Positions 24,748-32,841 of a stretch of DNA of 47,066 nucleotides are shown piece after piece. The DNA comes from Paludibacteraceae bacterium (GTDB lineage Bacteria; Bacteroidota; Bacteroidia; Bacteroidales; Paludibacteraceae), in NCBI GenBank assembly GCA_017457295.1, contig JAFTHS010000003.1:1-47066 (forward strand), written 5' to 3'. How positions within the stretch are numbered: position 1 is the first letter of the stretch; the number at the start of each line of letters is the position of its first letter. Made by a program: the position numbers and the translations under genes. The notes under the pieces were generated by a model that was not told the origin of the DNA, made no database searches, and worked only from the letters and a program-made list of their open reading frames with translations.

Positions 24748-26130
24748 ATGAAAAAAATCTTTACATTTTTTGCAGCATTAGCATGCGTAATGTCAATGAA
24801 TGCAGTAACCTACAATGTTACCGTACCTGCAGGCACCAAAGCTTGCTACATCGCGGGTGAAATGAACAGTTGGGGGCATACTGAGATGACCAAAGTGGAC
24901 GACACTCATTTCACGTTAGAAGTAGCAACTGCTACAGAGGCTATGAAGTATAAATATTGCTCTGGTCCTGATTGGAAGTATGTAGAAAAAACTGCTAATG
25001 GGGCAGATATTGATAATCGCACTTACTCCGCTAATGATGTAGTGGAGAAGTGGGCTGCTGTGTATAATCCAGATGTAGTGGTAGAAACTAAGGATATTGT
25101 GTACAGTGTGACCGTACCAGAAGGTACTCTAGCATGCTATATCGCTGGTGATATGACCAGTTGGGGACACAAAGAAATGACGAGGGTTGATGCTACCCAC
25201 TATACTATTACCCTTAAAGCTGCTACTGATGATGCATATAAATATTGCTCTGGTCCAGATTGGAAATATGTTGAACTTAATGCGGATGACAGTGATGTCC
25301 AAAATCGTACTTATTCTGAAAATGATGTGGTGGCGAAATGGAAAGAAGTCTATAATGAAGGAGGTACTATTAATCCACAAGATGTATATTATGTGACAGG
25401 TAACGCTACACTGTTTAAAGATAATGCTTGGAAATCTGATGCTATCGCTATGACGGGGGCTGATGGTGTTTATACCCACACTTTCACAGCAGTAGAAGCA
25501 GGTGTAGAGTGCCAATTGAAAGTTACAGATGGTACATGGGACGCAAGTTGGGGCTTTTCTGACCTCACAACAGTACCAGCAGGTGTAACTGGAAATAATG
25601 ACAATAATATTATCTTTACTTTGGCAGAAGCGGGTGATGTAGTAGTTACATTTAGTGCTGAGAAAATCACTATTACTGGTAACTTCGAGGCGTCAGATAC
25701 TCCTGTGGAGGTTTCATATGTCTTGATGGGTGTAAAGGGCGATTGGGCTAATGGTATTGCTATGATCAAGAATGAAAGTGCAGAGAGTGAAGAGTACATG
25801 CTCATTGGTCAAACAATTGCAGAAGGCGATTCAGTAAAGGTTGTACGTCTTGAGAATGGAACTGCTAAACATTGGTGCGGTAATGTGAAAGATGGTTGCA
25901 AAGAACTTGTGTTAGAAAATACTGTAAATGACAATATTGTTCTTGCACCAGGTTCGTATGATTTCTATTATGATGTAGCGGCAGATGCTATTTGGATTGC
26001 TGTTTCTACTCACTCTGCTATCGACAATGTGGCTGTTGAGAACAGAGCCGTTAAGATCATTCGCAATGGTCAGATGTTTATCTTGCGTGATGGCATGATG
26101 TATAACATCGTAGGACAGATCGCAGAATAA
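24748..26130 (+). CDS. Secreted tandem carbohydrate-binding protein with T9SS tail, no catalytic domain
   Basis: The 460-residue product has a signal peptide (MKKIFTFFAALACVMSMNA) and two similar modules of ~90 residues (~20-110 and ~115-205). Each has ACYIAG followed by SWGH, and ends in YKYCSGPDWKYVE; this resembles the glycogen/starch-binding E-set fold of CBM20 and CBM48. Residues ~214-316 match the amylase's second module (YYVTG opening, a TW followed by WGFS, GNF ending). A further beta module spans ~320-420. The tail NGQMFILRDGMMYNIVGQ resembles a short T9SS sorting signal. With no glycoside hydrolase domain, it probably binds starch or glycogen on the surface beside the amylase. It lies 44 bases after the amylase stop. 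Confidence 0.82.
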   Translation: MKKIFTFFAALACVMSMNAVTYNVTVPAGTKACYIAGEMNSWGHTEMTKVDDTHFTLEVATATEAMKYKYCSGPDWKYVEKTANGADIDNRTYSANDVVEKWAAVYNPDVVVETKDIVYSVTVPEGTLACYIAGDMTSWGHKEMTRVDATHYTITLKAATDDAYKYCSGPDWKYVELNADDSDVQNRTYSENDVVAKWKEVYNEGGTINPQDVYYVTGNATLFKDNAWKSDAIAMTGADGVYTHTFTAVEAGVECQLKVTDGTWDASWGFSDLTTVPAGVTGNNDNNIIFTLAEAGDVVVTFSAEKITITGNFEASDTPVEVSYVLMGVKGDWANGIAMIKNESAESEEYMLIGQTIAEGDSVKVVRLENGTAKHWCGNVKDGCKELVLENTVNDNIVLAPGSYDFYYDVAADAIWIAVSTHSAIDNVAVENRAVKIIRNGQMFILRDGMMYNIVGQIAE

Positions 26131-26150
26131 TATATTTAACTACCTAAAAT

Positions 26151-26182
26151 GGGGGATGTCTTTAGTGATATCCCCTTTTTTG
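26151..26182 (+). terminator. Rho-independent terminator after the starch-binding gene
   Basis: The stem GGGGATGTC/GATATCCCC (one G-T pair), loop TTTAGT, and then a run of T form a strong hairpin 22 bases after the stop codon. Confidence 0.85.
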
Positions 26183-26220
26183 TTGCCTTATGTACGTCTA
26201 ATTTTTCATTGTTTTTGGGG

Positions 26221-26252
26221 ATTGTCCACCTCGCGAAAAAGCAGTACCTTTG
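26221..26252 (+). promoter_or_regulatory. Bacteroidetes-type promoter for the TonB receptor
   Basis: ATTG (26221-26224), a 20-base spacer and TACCTTTG (26245-26252). The core and initially transcribed bases closely match the tRNA-Phe promoter. Confidence 0.75.
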
Positions 26253-26289
26253 CACTCGATTTCGAAGGTACAAAAAAATCACGTAATAT

Positions 26290-28623
26290 ATGAACAATAA
26301 AATTCTTTTTTTCTTTTTATTGCTTGCTGGATTACTGGCAAGCAATGGTGTGATGATGGCTCAGCATGACCATCCTCACCACCATCACCATCACAACAAA
26401 ATGTCCGATGCCCATATCGCAGGACACGTGTTAGATGCTCATACTGGCGAGCATCTTTCTTTTGTCAATGTGCAAGTCAAGGGCACTTCGCTGGGGTGTC
26501 TAACCGATGAATCGGGACACTTCTACCTCAAGAACCTCCCCGAGGGCGACCTCACTATTGTCTTCTCCATGATTGGCTACGAGACCGTAGAGCGCTCTCT
26601 CCGTTTGAAACGTGACACGCTTATCGAGATGAACGTGGAGATTGCAGAAACATCCTTTATGATTGACAACGTGGTCGTTACTGCTAATAAGTACGAAACC
26701 AAACAAAAGGAAGTCGCTACTATCGTCAATGTCATCCCCCCTCTTATCATCGAGTCCACTACTTCCAATACGATGGCAGACGTGCTCAATTTCCAAACGG
26801 GCTTGCGCGTCGAGGAGACATGCTCCAACTGCGGTGTGCCACAAATTCGTATCAACGGTCTAGAAGGACAATACACCCAAATCCTCATGGACTCCCGTCC
26901 TATCTTCTCTTCGTTGGCTTCGGTCTATGGCTTGGAGCAAATGCCTGCGGGTATGGTGGACCGTATTGAGGTCATTCGTGGTGGCGGTAGCGCGCTTTAT
27001 GGTGCCAACGCCATAGCGGGCGTAGTGAATATCATCACCAAAGAGCCTTCGCGCAATTTCTTCAATGTCAATCATACCACTGCTTTCACGCAAAGTGGCA
27101 CCTACGATATCAACACTGCTATGAATGCCAGTGTCGTGTCGGAGAACCAAAAGGCAGGTATCTTCCTCTTTGGCGTGCAGCGCAACCGCGAGCAATACGA
27201 CCGCGACAAAGATGGCTATTCTGACATCCCATTACTCAATACCACCACCGCAGGTTTTCGCTCATTCTTCAAGACTTCCGACTACTCTAAACTGACAGCA
27301 GAATACCATCATACCACCGAGTTTCGCCGTGGCGGATATGGCATTGATAGTGTACAACCACACGAATCGCCTCTCTGCGAACAGTTGCGCCATAATATCG
27401 ATGCCGCTACCCTCAAATGGGATATGTTCACCGCTGACAACAAACACTTCTTGAGTGTATATAGCAGTTTTCAGCATATCGGTCGCAATAGTTATTTCGG
27501 CACGAACTACAACCCTAATGCCTATGGTAAATCCACAGATATTGTGTCGGTTACGGGTGCGCAATACCGTTTTTCTTATCCATGTGGTTTGATGAATGCC
27601 GACCTCAGCGCAGGTGCCGAGTATTCGTATAACCAACTGCGCGACCAGATTCTTGGTTATGACCGCAACACCCTCCAGCGCGTACATCTCGGAGGAGGAT
27701 ATGTCCAAAATGAATGGAAGAACAAACAATGGTCGATTCTCGTAGGTGGACGTCTGGAGCAGCACTCTTTGCTGGAGAAACCAGTCTTCTCCCCTCGCGC
27801 GAATGTGCGCTATACGCCTATCGACCCTATTATCTTGCGCCTGAGCTATGCCAGCGGCTACCGCGCACCACAAATCTACGAAGAGGACTTGCACGTAGGT
27901 GCAGTGGGTGGCGAAGTATCGCTCATCTCCTTAGACGAAAACCTACGCCCCGAATACAGCCACTCCGTCAGCGGAAGCATCGACATGTACAAACGCTTTG
28001 GCAAATGGGATCTTAACCTTACCCTTGAAGGATTCTTCACCCAACTCAACGATGTTTTCACACTCGTAGAGAACGGACACGATGCACAAGGCAACTTACT
28101 CTTGACGCGCACCAACGCGAGCGGCGCACGTGTAGCGGGACTGAATGTAGAAGCCAAAGTCGGCTATGGTCACTTGCTCACTTTCCAAGCGGGTTATACC
28201 TACAATCATAGCCGTTATATCGAACCCGAACAATGGAGCGAGAATCCCAATATCGCCCCTCAACGCCGCATGTTCCGCACCCCTGACCACTATGGCTACT
28301 TCCTCTGCAATATTGAGCCGTTCAAGCATTTCCATATTGTCACCAACGGCAAGGTCACTGGCAGTATGCTCGTGCAGCACTTTGCGGGCTATGTACCAGA
28401 AGATGAAGAGGTTGAGACACCAGTCTTCTTCGAGTGGGACGTGAAACTCTGCTACGATATTCCGCTCTACAAGCACTATACCTTGGAAGTCAACGCAGGC
28501 GTAAAGAACCTGCTCGACCATTTCCAACGCGACATCGACCAAGGCATGGACCGCGATGCAGGTTACGTCTATGGTCCTGCTACCCCTCGCACTTTCTTCG
28601 CTGGAATCAACCTGAAGATATAA
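26290..28623 (+). CDS. TonB-dependent receptor with histidine-rich mature N-terminus
   Basis: The 777-residue outer-membrane receptor has a signal peptide to about residue 24 (NGVMMA), after which the mature protein starts QHDHPHHHHHHNK, eight His in ten positions (26-35). A carboxypeptidase-regulatory-like beta domain spans ~41-125 (IAGHVLDAHTGEHLSFVNV), a plug domain ~128-250 contains ETCSNCGVPQIRINGLEGQY and RGGGSALYGANAIAGVVNII, and a beta barrel runs to the C-terminal FFAGINLKI. Such receptors import large or scarce ligands with TonB energy. The His run and the CSNC pair suggest a metal or metal-complex ligand, but this is inference. It has its own promoter and terminator. No SusD partner follows, so it is not a SusC-type glycan importer. 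Confidence 0.9.
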   Translation: MNNKILFFFLLLAGLLASNGVMMAQHDHPHHHHHHNKMSDAHIAGHVLDAHTGEHLSFVNVQVKGTSLGCLTDESGHFYLKNLPEGDLTIVFSMIGYETVERSLRLKRDTLIEMNVEIAETSFMIDNVVVTANKYETKQKEVATIVNVIPPLIIESTTSNTMADVLNFQTGLRVEETCSNCGVPQIRINGLEGQYTQILMDSRPIFSSLASVYGLEQMPAGMVDRIEVIRGGGSALYGANAIAGVVNIITKEPSRNFFNVNHTTAFTQSGTYDINTAMNASVVSENQKAGIFLFGVQRNREQYDRDKDGYSDIPLLNTTTAGFRSFFKTSDYSKLTAEYHHTTEFRRGGYGIDSVQPHESPLCEQLRHNIDAATLKWDMFTADNKHFLSVYSSFQHIGRNSYFGTNYNPNAYGKSTDIVSVTGAQYRFSYPCGLMNADLSAGAEYSYNQLRDQILGYDRNTLQRVHLGGGYVQNEWKNKQWSILVGGRLEQHSLLEKPVFSPRANVRYTPIDPIILRLSYASGYRAPQIYEEDLHVGAVGGEVSLISLDENLRPEYSHSVSGSIDMYKRFGKWDLNLTLEGFFTQLNDVFTLVENGHDAQGNLLLTRTNASGARVAGLNVEAKVGYGHLLTFQAGYTYNHSRYIEPEQWSENPNIAPQRRMFRTPDHYGYFLCNIEPFKHFHIVTNGKVTGSMLVQHFAGYVPEDEEVETPVFFEWDVKLCYDIPLYKHYTLEVNAGVKNLLDHFQRDIDQGMDRDAGYVYGPATPRTFFAGINLKI

Positions 28624-28627
28624 AACA

Positions 28628-28660
28628 AAAAGCACCCCGCGGGGTGCTTTTATTTTTTTT
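28628..28660. terminator. Hairpin terminator between the convergent TonB receptor and glyS genes
   Basis: AAAAGCACCCC and GGGGTGCTTTT form an 11-base stem followed by T-rich sequence on the plus strand and preceded by A-rich sequence, so it could stop transcription from both sides. Confidence 0.85.
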
Positions 28661-28697
28661 GCCGTATAGAGTATTGTCGTCTTATACTCTCATTGCC

Positions 28698-30242
28698 TTA
28701 TTTCAGTTTCTTGAATGTCTCGCGCATGCTGCATGCGGTGGTGATGATAGCGTGCAGGTCGTTGATGTTCACGCGCTCTTGTGCCATTGTGTCGCGGTGA
28801 CGGATAGTCACGCAGTTGTCGTTCAGCGTGTCGTGGTCCACGGTGATGCAGAATGGTGTACCGATGGCATCTTGACGACGGTAACGCTTGCCAATCGAGT
28901 CTTTCTCATCATAAGCGGTGTGTACGTCGTATTTGAGCATATCCATAATCTCGCGCGCTTTCTCTGGCAGACCATCTTTCTTCACGAGTGGCATCACGCA
29001 TGCTTTCACAGGAGCCAGTACTGCGGGCAAGTTCAGCACTACACGGGTGTCGCCACCTTCGAGCACCTCCTCTTTGTAAGCACCGCACATCACGCTGAGG
29101 AACATACGGTCCACGCCGATACTAGTCTCAATCACATATGGGGTGTAACTCTTGTTGAGCTCTGGGTCAAAATACTCAATCTTCTTGCCGCTGTATTTGG
29201 CGTGTTGGCTCAGGTCGAAATCAGTACGGCTGTGAATACCTTCTACCTCTTTGAAGCCGAATGGCATGTGGAACTCGATGTCGGTAGCCGCGTTGGCATA
29301 GTGTGCTAACTTATCGTGGTCGTGGTAGCGGTAGTTTTCATCACCCATACCCAGTGCTTGGTGCCATTTCAATCGGAACTCTTTCCAGTATTCAAACCAC
29401 TTCATCTCCTCGCCTGGGCGAACGAAGAACTGCATCTCCATCTGCTCAAACTCACGCATACGGAACACGAATTGGCGGGCTACAATCTCGTTGCGGAACG
29501 CCTTACCTATCTGCGCAATACCGAATGGTATCTTCATGCGACCTGTCTTTTGCACGTTCAGATAGTTCACGAAGATGCCTTGTGCCGTCTCTGGACGGAG
29601 GTAAATCTTCATCGCGCCATCGGCAGTACTACCCATCTCGGTAGAGAACATCAGGTTAAACTGACGCACGTCCGTCCAGTTGCGGGTGCCTGAGATAGGG
29701 CATACTATCTCCTCGTCAAGAATGATTTGTTTCAATTCTTCTAAGTTGCTATCGTTCATCGCTTTGGCAAAACGCTCGTGCAACGCATCGCGCTTCTCTA
29801 CGTTCGCTTTTACGCGCTCGTTCGTTTGCTTGAACATCGCCTCATCGAAGCTCTCGCCGAAGCGTTTGCGGGCTTTCGCTACTTCTTTCTCTATCTTCTC
29901 ATCGTATTTAGCCAATTGGTCCTCGATGAGCACGTCTGCGCGGTAGCGTTTCTTGCTATCTTTGTTGTCGATGAGTGGGTCATTGAATGCGTCCACGTGA
30001 CCAGACGCCTTCCATGTGGTAGGGTGCATAAAGATGCTGGCGTCGATGCCGACGATGTTCTCGTGGAGCATAGTCATAGCGTCCCACCAATATTTCTTGA
30101 TGTTGTTTTTCAGTTCTACACCATTTTGACCGTAGTCATATACTGCACCAAGACCGTCATAGATCTCGCTGCTGGGGAAAACGAAGCCATACTCTTTGCA
30201 GTGTGCGACTAGTTTCTTGAAGGTTTCTTCTTGTGTTGCCAT
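28698..30242 (-). CDS. glyS: Glycyl-tRNA synthetase
   Basis: The product charges tRNA-Gly in the cytoplasm. The 514-residue single-chain protein matches the dimeric class II glycyl-tRNA synthetase type, not the two-subunit type of Escherichia coli. Visible segments include VFPSSEIYDGLGAVYDYGQNG near 21-41, YLRPETAQGIFVNY near 212-225 (motif 2 area), QIGKAFRNEI near 244-253, REFEQMEMQFF near 264-274, and TSIGVDRMFLS near 374-384 (motif 3 area), then an anticodon-binding domain. The leader of about 120 bases holds a double hairpin. It is divergent from murC. No T-box is visible and none is expected in this group. Confidence 0.96.
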   Translation of the reverse strand: MATQEETFKKLVAHCKEYGFVFPSSEIYDGLGAVYDYGQNGVELKNNIKKYWWDAMTMLHENIVGIDASIFMHPTTWKASGHVDAFNDPLIDNKDSKKRYRADVLIEDQLAKYDEKIEKEVAKARKRFGESFDEAMFKQTNERVKANVEKRDALHERFAKAMNDSNLEELKQIILDEEIVCPISGTRNWTDVRQFNLMFSTEMGSTADGAMKIYLRPETAQGIFVNYLNVQKTGRMKIPFGIAQIGKAFRNEIVARQFVFRMREFEQMEMQFFVRPGEEMKWFEYWKEFRLKWHQALGMGDENYRYHDHDKLAHYANAATDIEFHMPFGFKEVEGIHSRTDFDLSQHAKYSGKKIEYFDPELNKSYTPYVIETSIGVDRMFLSVMCGAYKEEVLEGGDTRVVLNLPAVLAPVKACVMPLVKKDGLPEKAREIMDMLKYDVHTAYDEKDSIGKRYRRQDAIGTPFCITVDHDTLNDNCVTIRHRDTMAQERVNINDLHAIITTACSMRETFKKLK

Positions 30243-30281
30243 ATATTCTTGAATTTTTGTGTCCGCAAAAAATTGTTATGT

Positions 30282-30315
30282 GTCGCTGAGCGACGTTTTA
30301 CGCGGCTGAGCCGCG
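30282..30315 (-). promoter_or_regulatory. Double hairpin in the glyS leader
   Basis: GTCGCTGAGCGAC (30282-30294) and CGCGGCTGAGCCGCG (30301-30315) are perfect stems of 5 and 6 pairs with a three-base loop. They lie in the predicted 5' leader of glyS, and are arranged like the duplicated element at 5917-5987. The function is unknown. Confidence 0.65.
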
Positions 30316-30365
30316 TTATAAATGTTTTTAAAGGGGCAATTAGACCCTACTACGCAATTTCGCCA

Positions 30366-30397
30366 CAAAGGTAGTGATTTTTTTGCATATACGCAAG
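30366..30397 (-). promoter_or_regulatory. Bacteroidetes-type promoter for glyS
   Basis: On the minus strand CTTG (30397-30394), 20 bases, then TACCTTTG (30373-30366). The glyS ATG lies about 120 bases downstream. Confidence 0.75.
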
Positions 30398-30462
30398 AGA
30401 ATGTGGCGAAAAGTGTTGTCCTTCCTCGATAAAGGTGGGGAGAAGATATGTTAAACATCGGT

Positions 30463-30517
30463 TAATCACTAACTAATCACTAATTAATAACTAATTAATC
30501 ACTAATTAATCACTAAT
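30463..30517. repeat. 11-bp tandem repeat, five units (TAATCACTAAT family)
   Basis: The units are TAATCACTAAC, TAATCACTAAT, TAATAACTAAT, TAATCACTAAT and TAATCACTAAT. This is the same family, orientation and first-unit variant as 7163-7228, 23 kb away. Confidence 0.95.
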
Positions 30518-30622
30518 TCAAGTCAGCAAACAGAAAGGTAAAAATATACTTCGAAAATGCAAGCAAGAAAAATAAATCAGGACAATAGGATTAGAGGTGT
30601 AAGACAAAAAAATAATCTAAAT

Positions 30623-30654
30623 CTTGCATATGTGAGAAAAAAGTTGTAACTTTG
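30623..30654 (+). promoter_or_regulatory. Bacteroidetes-type promoter for murC-ftsQAZ
   Basis: CTTG (30623-30626), 20 bases, TAACTTTG (30647-30654). The murC ATG begins only 10 bases after the -7 box, which leaves almost no leader. Confidence 0.75.
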
Positions 30655-30664
30655 CGCACTAAAT

Positions 30665-32062
30665 ATGTCTGCATGCGTTGATACATACTATTTCTTAGGC
30701 ATTGGTGGCATTGGTATGAGTGCGTTGGCAAGGTACTTCGCATCTGAGGGCTATCGTGTGATGGGCTATGATCGTACTTGTTCGGCCTTGACTCGGGCTA
30801 TGGAAAACGAGGGAATCGCTATCCAATATGATGATAGTACTGCGTGGGTGGAACTGCTGGACAAGGAGCGGACATTGGTGGTACGTACTCCTGCGGTGCC
30901 CGAGGATGAAGCCATATTTTGCTACTTGCGCCAGCACGGGTTCGATATCCGCAAGCGGGCTGAAGTGTTGGGGCAAGTGACTAAGCAGAAGAAGGCGTTG
31001 TGCGTGGCAGGGACGCATGGGAAAACCACCACGAGCACGATGTTAGCACACTTACTGCGCGGCACGGAGTGGCAGGCCAATGCGTTCTTAGGGGGCATAG
31101 CAAACAACTATGGCACTAACGTGTTGCTGGACAATGAGAGCGATTATGTGGTGGTCGAAGCAGATGAGTTCGACCGTTCGTTTCATCAACTCACACCCTA
31201 TATATCCGTCATAACCAGCATGGACCCTGACCACCTGGACATCTATGGGACGGAAAAAGCATATAAAGAGGGCTTTGAGAAGTATGCGGGGCTGGTGCAG
31301 AAGGCGTTGGTGGTGAAGGCTGCCTTGTCGCAGTGCATAGCGAAGGCGGCTACGCCGCAGTGCAAGGTGTATAGTTATGGCGTAGGGGAGAAAGCGGATT
31401 TCTATGCGGACAATGTTCGGGTAACGGACGGACAGATTTTTTTCGACTTCCATACTCCCGAACAGGTGATGACGGATATGCACTTGGGGCAGCCCGTGAT
31501 GGTGAATGTGGAGAATAGTGTGGCTGCTATGGCGGTGGCATGGCTACTAGGAGCACGAGAGGAACTGCGCAAAGGATTGAGTAGTTTTGCAGGGGTGTAT
31601 AGGAGATTCAATATGCACGTGAATACAGATACAGTGGCGTATGTGGATGACTATGCTCACCATCCGAAAGAACTGAGCGCCACCATCACATCGGCGCGGG
31701 TGTTGTATCCCCATAGACATGTCATTGGCATCTTCCAACCGCATTTGTTTAGCAGAACAAGGGACTTTGCGGATGATTTTGCAGCTGTGCTGAGCGAAGT
31801 GGACGAACTGATTCTGCTGCCCATATATCCCGCTCGAGAACTGCCGATAACTGGGGTAACAAGCGAGTGGCTGATGCAGAAAGTGCAAGAGCATAACGGA
31901 TATGCGAAAAGCGTCCGAGTGGTGCAGAAAACGGCATTGGCAGCGTACTTGCAAGAGAGACTGAGCCAACTGAACAACAACGCTGTGGCGTGCGTGGTAC
32001 TGACCATGGGGGCGGGAGATATAGAGAATTGTGTGGCAACTATAACTGAGATTTTGAAATAA
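30665..32062 (+). CDS. murC: UDP-N-acetylmuramate--L-alanine ligase
   Basis: MurC adds the first amino acid, L-alanine, to UDP-MurNAc in peptidoglycan synthesis, in the cytoplasm. The 465-residue product has YYFLGIGGIGMSALA at 8-22 (UDP binding), AGTHGKTTTSTML near 115-127 (ATP loop), VVVEADEFDRSF near 162-173, and VDDYAHHPKEL near 325-335. The start at 30665 is firm because the next in-frame ATG lies inside the GIGGIGMS motif. With the -7 box ending at 30654 the mRNA should be nearly leaderless. It opens a murC-ftsQ-ftsA-ftsZ run; the other genes usually found upstream in this division cluster are absent, replaced by divergent glyS. Confidence 0.96.
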   Translation: MSACVDTYYFLGIGGIGMSALARYFASEGYRVMGYDRTCSALTRAMENEGIAIQYDDSTAWVELLDKERTLVVRTPAVPEDEAIFCYLRQHGFDIRKRAEVLGQVTKQKKALCVAGTHGKTTTSTMLAHLLRGTEWQANAFLGGIANNYGTNVLLDNESDYVVVEADEFDRSFHQLTPYISVITSMDPDHLDIYGTEKAYKEGFEKYAGLVQKALVVKAALSQCIAKAATPQCKVYSYGVGEKADFYADNVRVTDGQIFFDFHTPEQVMTDMHLGQPVMVNVENSVAAMAVAWLLGAREELRKGLSSFAGVYRRFNMHVNTDTVAYVDDYAHHPKELSATITSARVLYPHRHVIGIFQPHLFSRTRDFADDFAAVLSEVDELILLPIYPARELPITGVTSEWLMQKVQEHNGYAKSVRVVQKTALAAYLQERLSQLNNNAVACVVLTMGAGDIENCVATITEILK

Positions 32063-32087
32063 ACCATTTGAAAATTTATTGTTGAAG

Positions 32088-32819
32088 ATGAAAACAAAAA
32101 CAATCGTATTGAGCATCACCGCATTGATATTTGTGGTTGGTGTCTTGGTGGTGGGAACATGGGTAGCCCAGCAGCCATCGAAACAAACGTGTAGCGGATT
32201 AGACATCCAGTTGATGGATAGTATCGAGCAACGGTTTGTGACCGTAGAGGAGATGCATAGTGTCTTGAAGAGCAAAGGACTCTATCCTGTCGGAGTGGAT
32301 ATAGAAGCGGTTTCGTGTCATGCGATAGAGCGTTGCATGGAAGAACACGACATGATACGTAGTGCAGAGTGCTACAAACTGGTGAATGGAGAAGTTCGCC
32401 TGTGCCTGAAACAGCGCGTACCGATGTTTTTGGTGGTAGGAACAGATGGCAGTTTCTATGTAGATACCGACCGCAAAGTGATGCCCGTCCGCGCTACAAT
32501 AGATGTGGAGGTGCCCGTGATTAAAGGGACTGTCAGCCAGCGCGCAGCGGTAGAAGACTACTATGATTTCGCAGAATGGCTGGCGGAAAGTGACTATTGG
32601 AAAGGACGAATAAAGTTTGTACATGTGCAGAATGCCAAACATATTGTCCTAATACAAAATGAGATGAATGCAAAAATCATCTTGGGCGAATTGACTGGCT
32701 ATAAAAAGAAATTGAATAAGTTGGAGAAACTTTATACCAAGGGCTTTGACCGAATAGGATACCCCGAATATAGAGAATACGACTTGCGTTACGCAGGACA
32801 AGTGGTGGGAAGAAAATAA
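32088..32819 (+). CDS. ftsQ: Cell division protein FtsQ
   Basis: FtsQ is a bitopic inner-membrane protein that bridges early and late divisome parts. The 243-residue product has a short cytoplasmic start, one membrane segment (TIVLSITALIFVVGVLVVGTWV near 5-26), and a periplasmic part with a POTRA-like region (~36-105) and a beta domain ending near the C-terminus. Sequence similarity is weak, as usual for Bacteroidetes FtsQ, so the call leans on size, topology and its place between murC and ftsA. The ATG at 32088 is preferred over an upstream TTG at 32079. The gap to ftsA is 22 bases. Confidence 0.85.
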   Translation: MKTKTIVLSITALIFVVGVLVVGTWVAQQPSKQTCSGLDIQLMDSIEQRFVTVEEMHSVLKSKGLYPVGVDIEAVSCHAIERCMEEHDMIRSAECYKLVNGEVRLCLKQRVPMFLVVGTDGSFYVDTDRKVMPVRATIDVEVPVIKGTVSQRAAVEDYYDFAEWLAESDYWKGRIKFVHVQNAKHIVLIQNEMNAKIILGELTGYKKKLNKLEKLYTKGFDRIGYPEYREYDLRYAGQVVGRK

Positions 32820-32841
32820 GAACAAGAAAGGAACAAACGAT

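Larger units (their letters stand above)
30243..30664. other. Divergent intergenic region between glyS and murC
   Basis: About 422 bases hold, left to right, the double hairpin in the glyS leader (30282-30315), the glyS promoter (30366-30397), the five-unit 11-bp repeat (30463-30517), an A-rich stretch and the murC promoter (30623-30654). No gene was recognised in it. Confidence 0.7.

Noticed and set aside
26290-28623. SusC-type glycan importer paired with the amylase
   Set aside because: The receptor is about 777 residues, shorter than typical SusC, has its own promoter and terminator, and no SusD gene follows.
28434-29309. Plus-strand open frame of 291 codons across the TonB receptor end and glyS
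   Set aside because: It runs through the end of one gene, a terminator hairpin and the antisense of glyS, with no family features.
30243-30365. T-box or other tRNA-sensing leader for glyS
   Set aside because: The two hairpins are small and no T-box core sequence is present; T-boxes are not expected in Bacteroidetes.
30463-30517. Replication origin or plasmid iterons
   Set aside because: No DnaA-box cluster and no dnaA or rep gene are nearby; the array lies between ordinary chromosomal genes.
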